Shown in pieces: positions 63,850 through 64,000 of a stretch of 64,000 nt of DNA (within the stretch, counting starts at the first letter, position 1; each line of letters begins with the position of its first letter). The DNA comes from Coccinella septempunctata (Eukaryota; Arthropoda; Insecta; Coleoptera; Coccinellidae): contig NC_058193.1 in the NCBI RefSeq assembly GCF_907165205.1, forward strand, positions 18,799,521 through 18,863,520. The letters are read 5' to 3'. The notes below the pieces were generated by a model. That model was not told the origin of the DNA, did no database searches, and was given only the letters and a program-made list of their open reading frames with translations. The translations under genes and the position numbers were made by a program.

Positions 63850-64000
63850 TCAATTTATTAAGTGAGGTAAATATTTTTCCATATAAAATTTTTTTAACAC
63901 GTCGATATTTTCACCCCAAGCATCACATTTTTCTATAACTATTACCTCCATTTTCATGGGGGTCCAAACCATTAAGTAAGATAGCTTTCTGTTGGTTACA
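63850..64000 (-). CDS. C-terminus of a YqaJ-like protein, cut by the window edge
   Basis: An open minus-strand frame enters from beyond 64000 and ends at TGA (63850-63852). It reads KLSYLMVWTPMKMEVIVIEK, then CDAWGENIDVLKKFYMEKYL. The VWTP...I...W...L..FY...LP pattern resembles the C-terminus of YqaJ-type exonuclease domains found in insect transposon-associated proteins. The catalytic region would lie outside the window. Confidence 0.4.
   Translation of the reverse strand, partial: VTNRKLSYLMVWTPMKMEVIVIEKCDAWGENIDVLKKFYMEKYLPHLIN

Noticed and set aside
1..64000. tRNA or rRNA genes
   Set aside because: I did not recognise any cloverleaf with A and B boxes or rRNA core sequence by eye; a covariance search was not possible.

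Overview
This is an AT-rich, intron-bearing animal sequence, almost certainly from an insect. The evidence is the mix of element families (Ty3/Gypsy, CR1-type LINE, Penelope, piggyBac, P/THAP, several hAT groups, PIF/Harbinger, mariner DD41D, MULE), the GT-AG exon remnants and the weak coding density. I cannot name the species. Nearly all of the window is transposable elements, many nested in one another; only a few stretches look like ordinary host gene pieces. There is no sign of bacterial or organellar DNA.

Layout. 220-1491 (-): spliced exons of a DUF4806-like gene. 2061-3264: decayed DNA transposon with 41-bp inverted ends. 3618-5031: broken piggyBac carrying a 126-bp Harbinger-type MITE. 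5238-17560 is one Penelope-like element (-) split by a ZMYM1-type hAT transposon (about 6343-16205). The hAT is itself split by an intact Ty3/Gypsy retrotransposon (8730-13734, identical LTRs) and a probable solo LTR (13744-14883). 17952-19390: second broken piggyBac. About 19391-25190: a P-element-like (THAP) transposase gene interrupted by a complete hAT (19424-22322, perfect 8-bp target duplication). 27285-28585: complete DD41D mariner with an intact gene. 28588-39700: degenerate DNA, several foldback MITEs, transposase scraps, one acidic/lysine-rich exon (31372-32202) and a (TAC)n tract.

39700-49480 holds a decaying MULE/SWIM transposase-like gene (-). One internal exon, with flanking intron, is amplified into 11 tandem ~445-bp copies organised as a three-unit higher-order repeat. 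A two-ORF LINE (43054-47037) sits inside the seventh copy. 50360-57680 is another nest: a Harbinger piece, a hAT (ZBED1-like, -), a Harbinger element with a triplicated N-terminus (51132-52432), and a complete Penelope-like element (54074-57416) with a 13-bp target duplication, an intact long ORF and a candidate hammerhead ribozyme core. 57877-64000 holds exon scraps, a third piggyBac fragment, a Harbinger gene with P-element and hAT fragments lodged between duplicated pieces of itself, a LINE tail, and the end of a YqaJ-like gene at the window edge.

The elements best placed to be recently active are the Gypsy element, the DD41D mariner, the Penelope-like element at 54 kb and the LINE. The features do not form a pathway; what ties them together is the order of insertion, which target duplications and split reading frames reveal.
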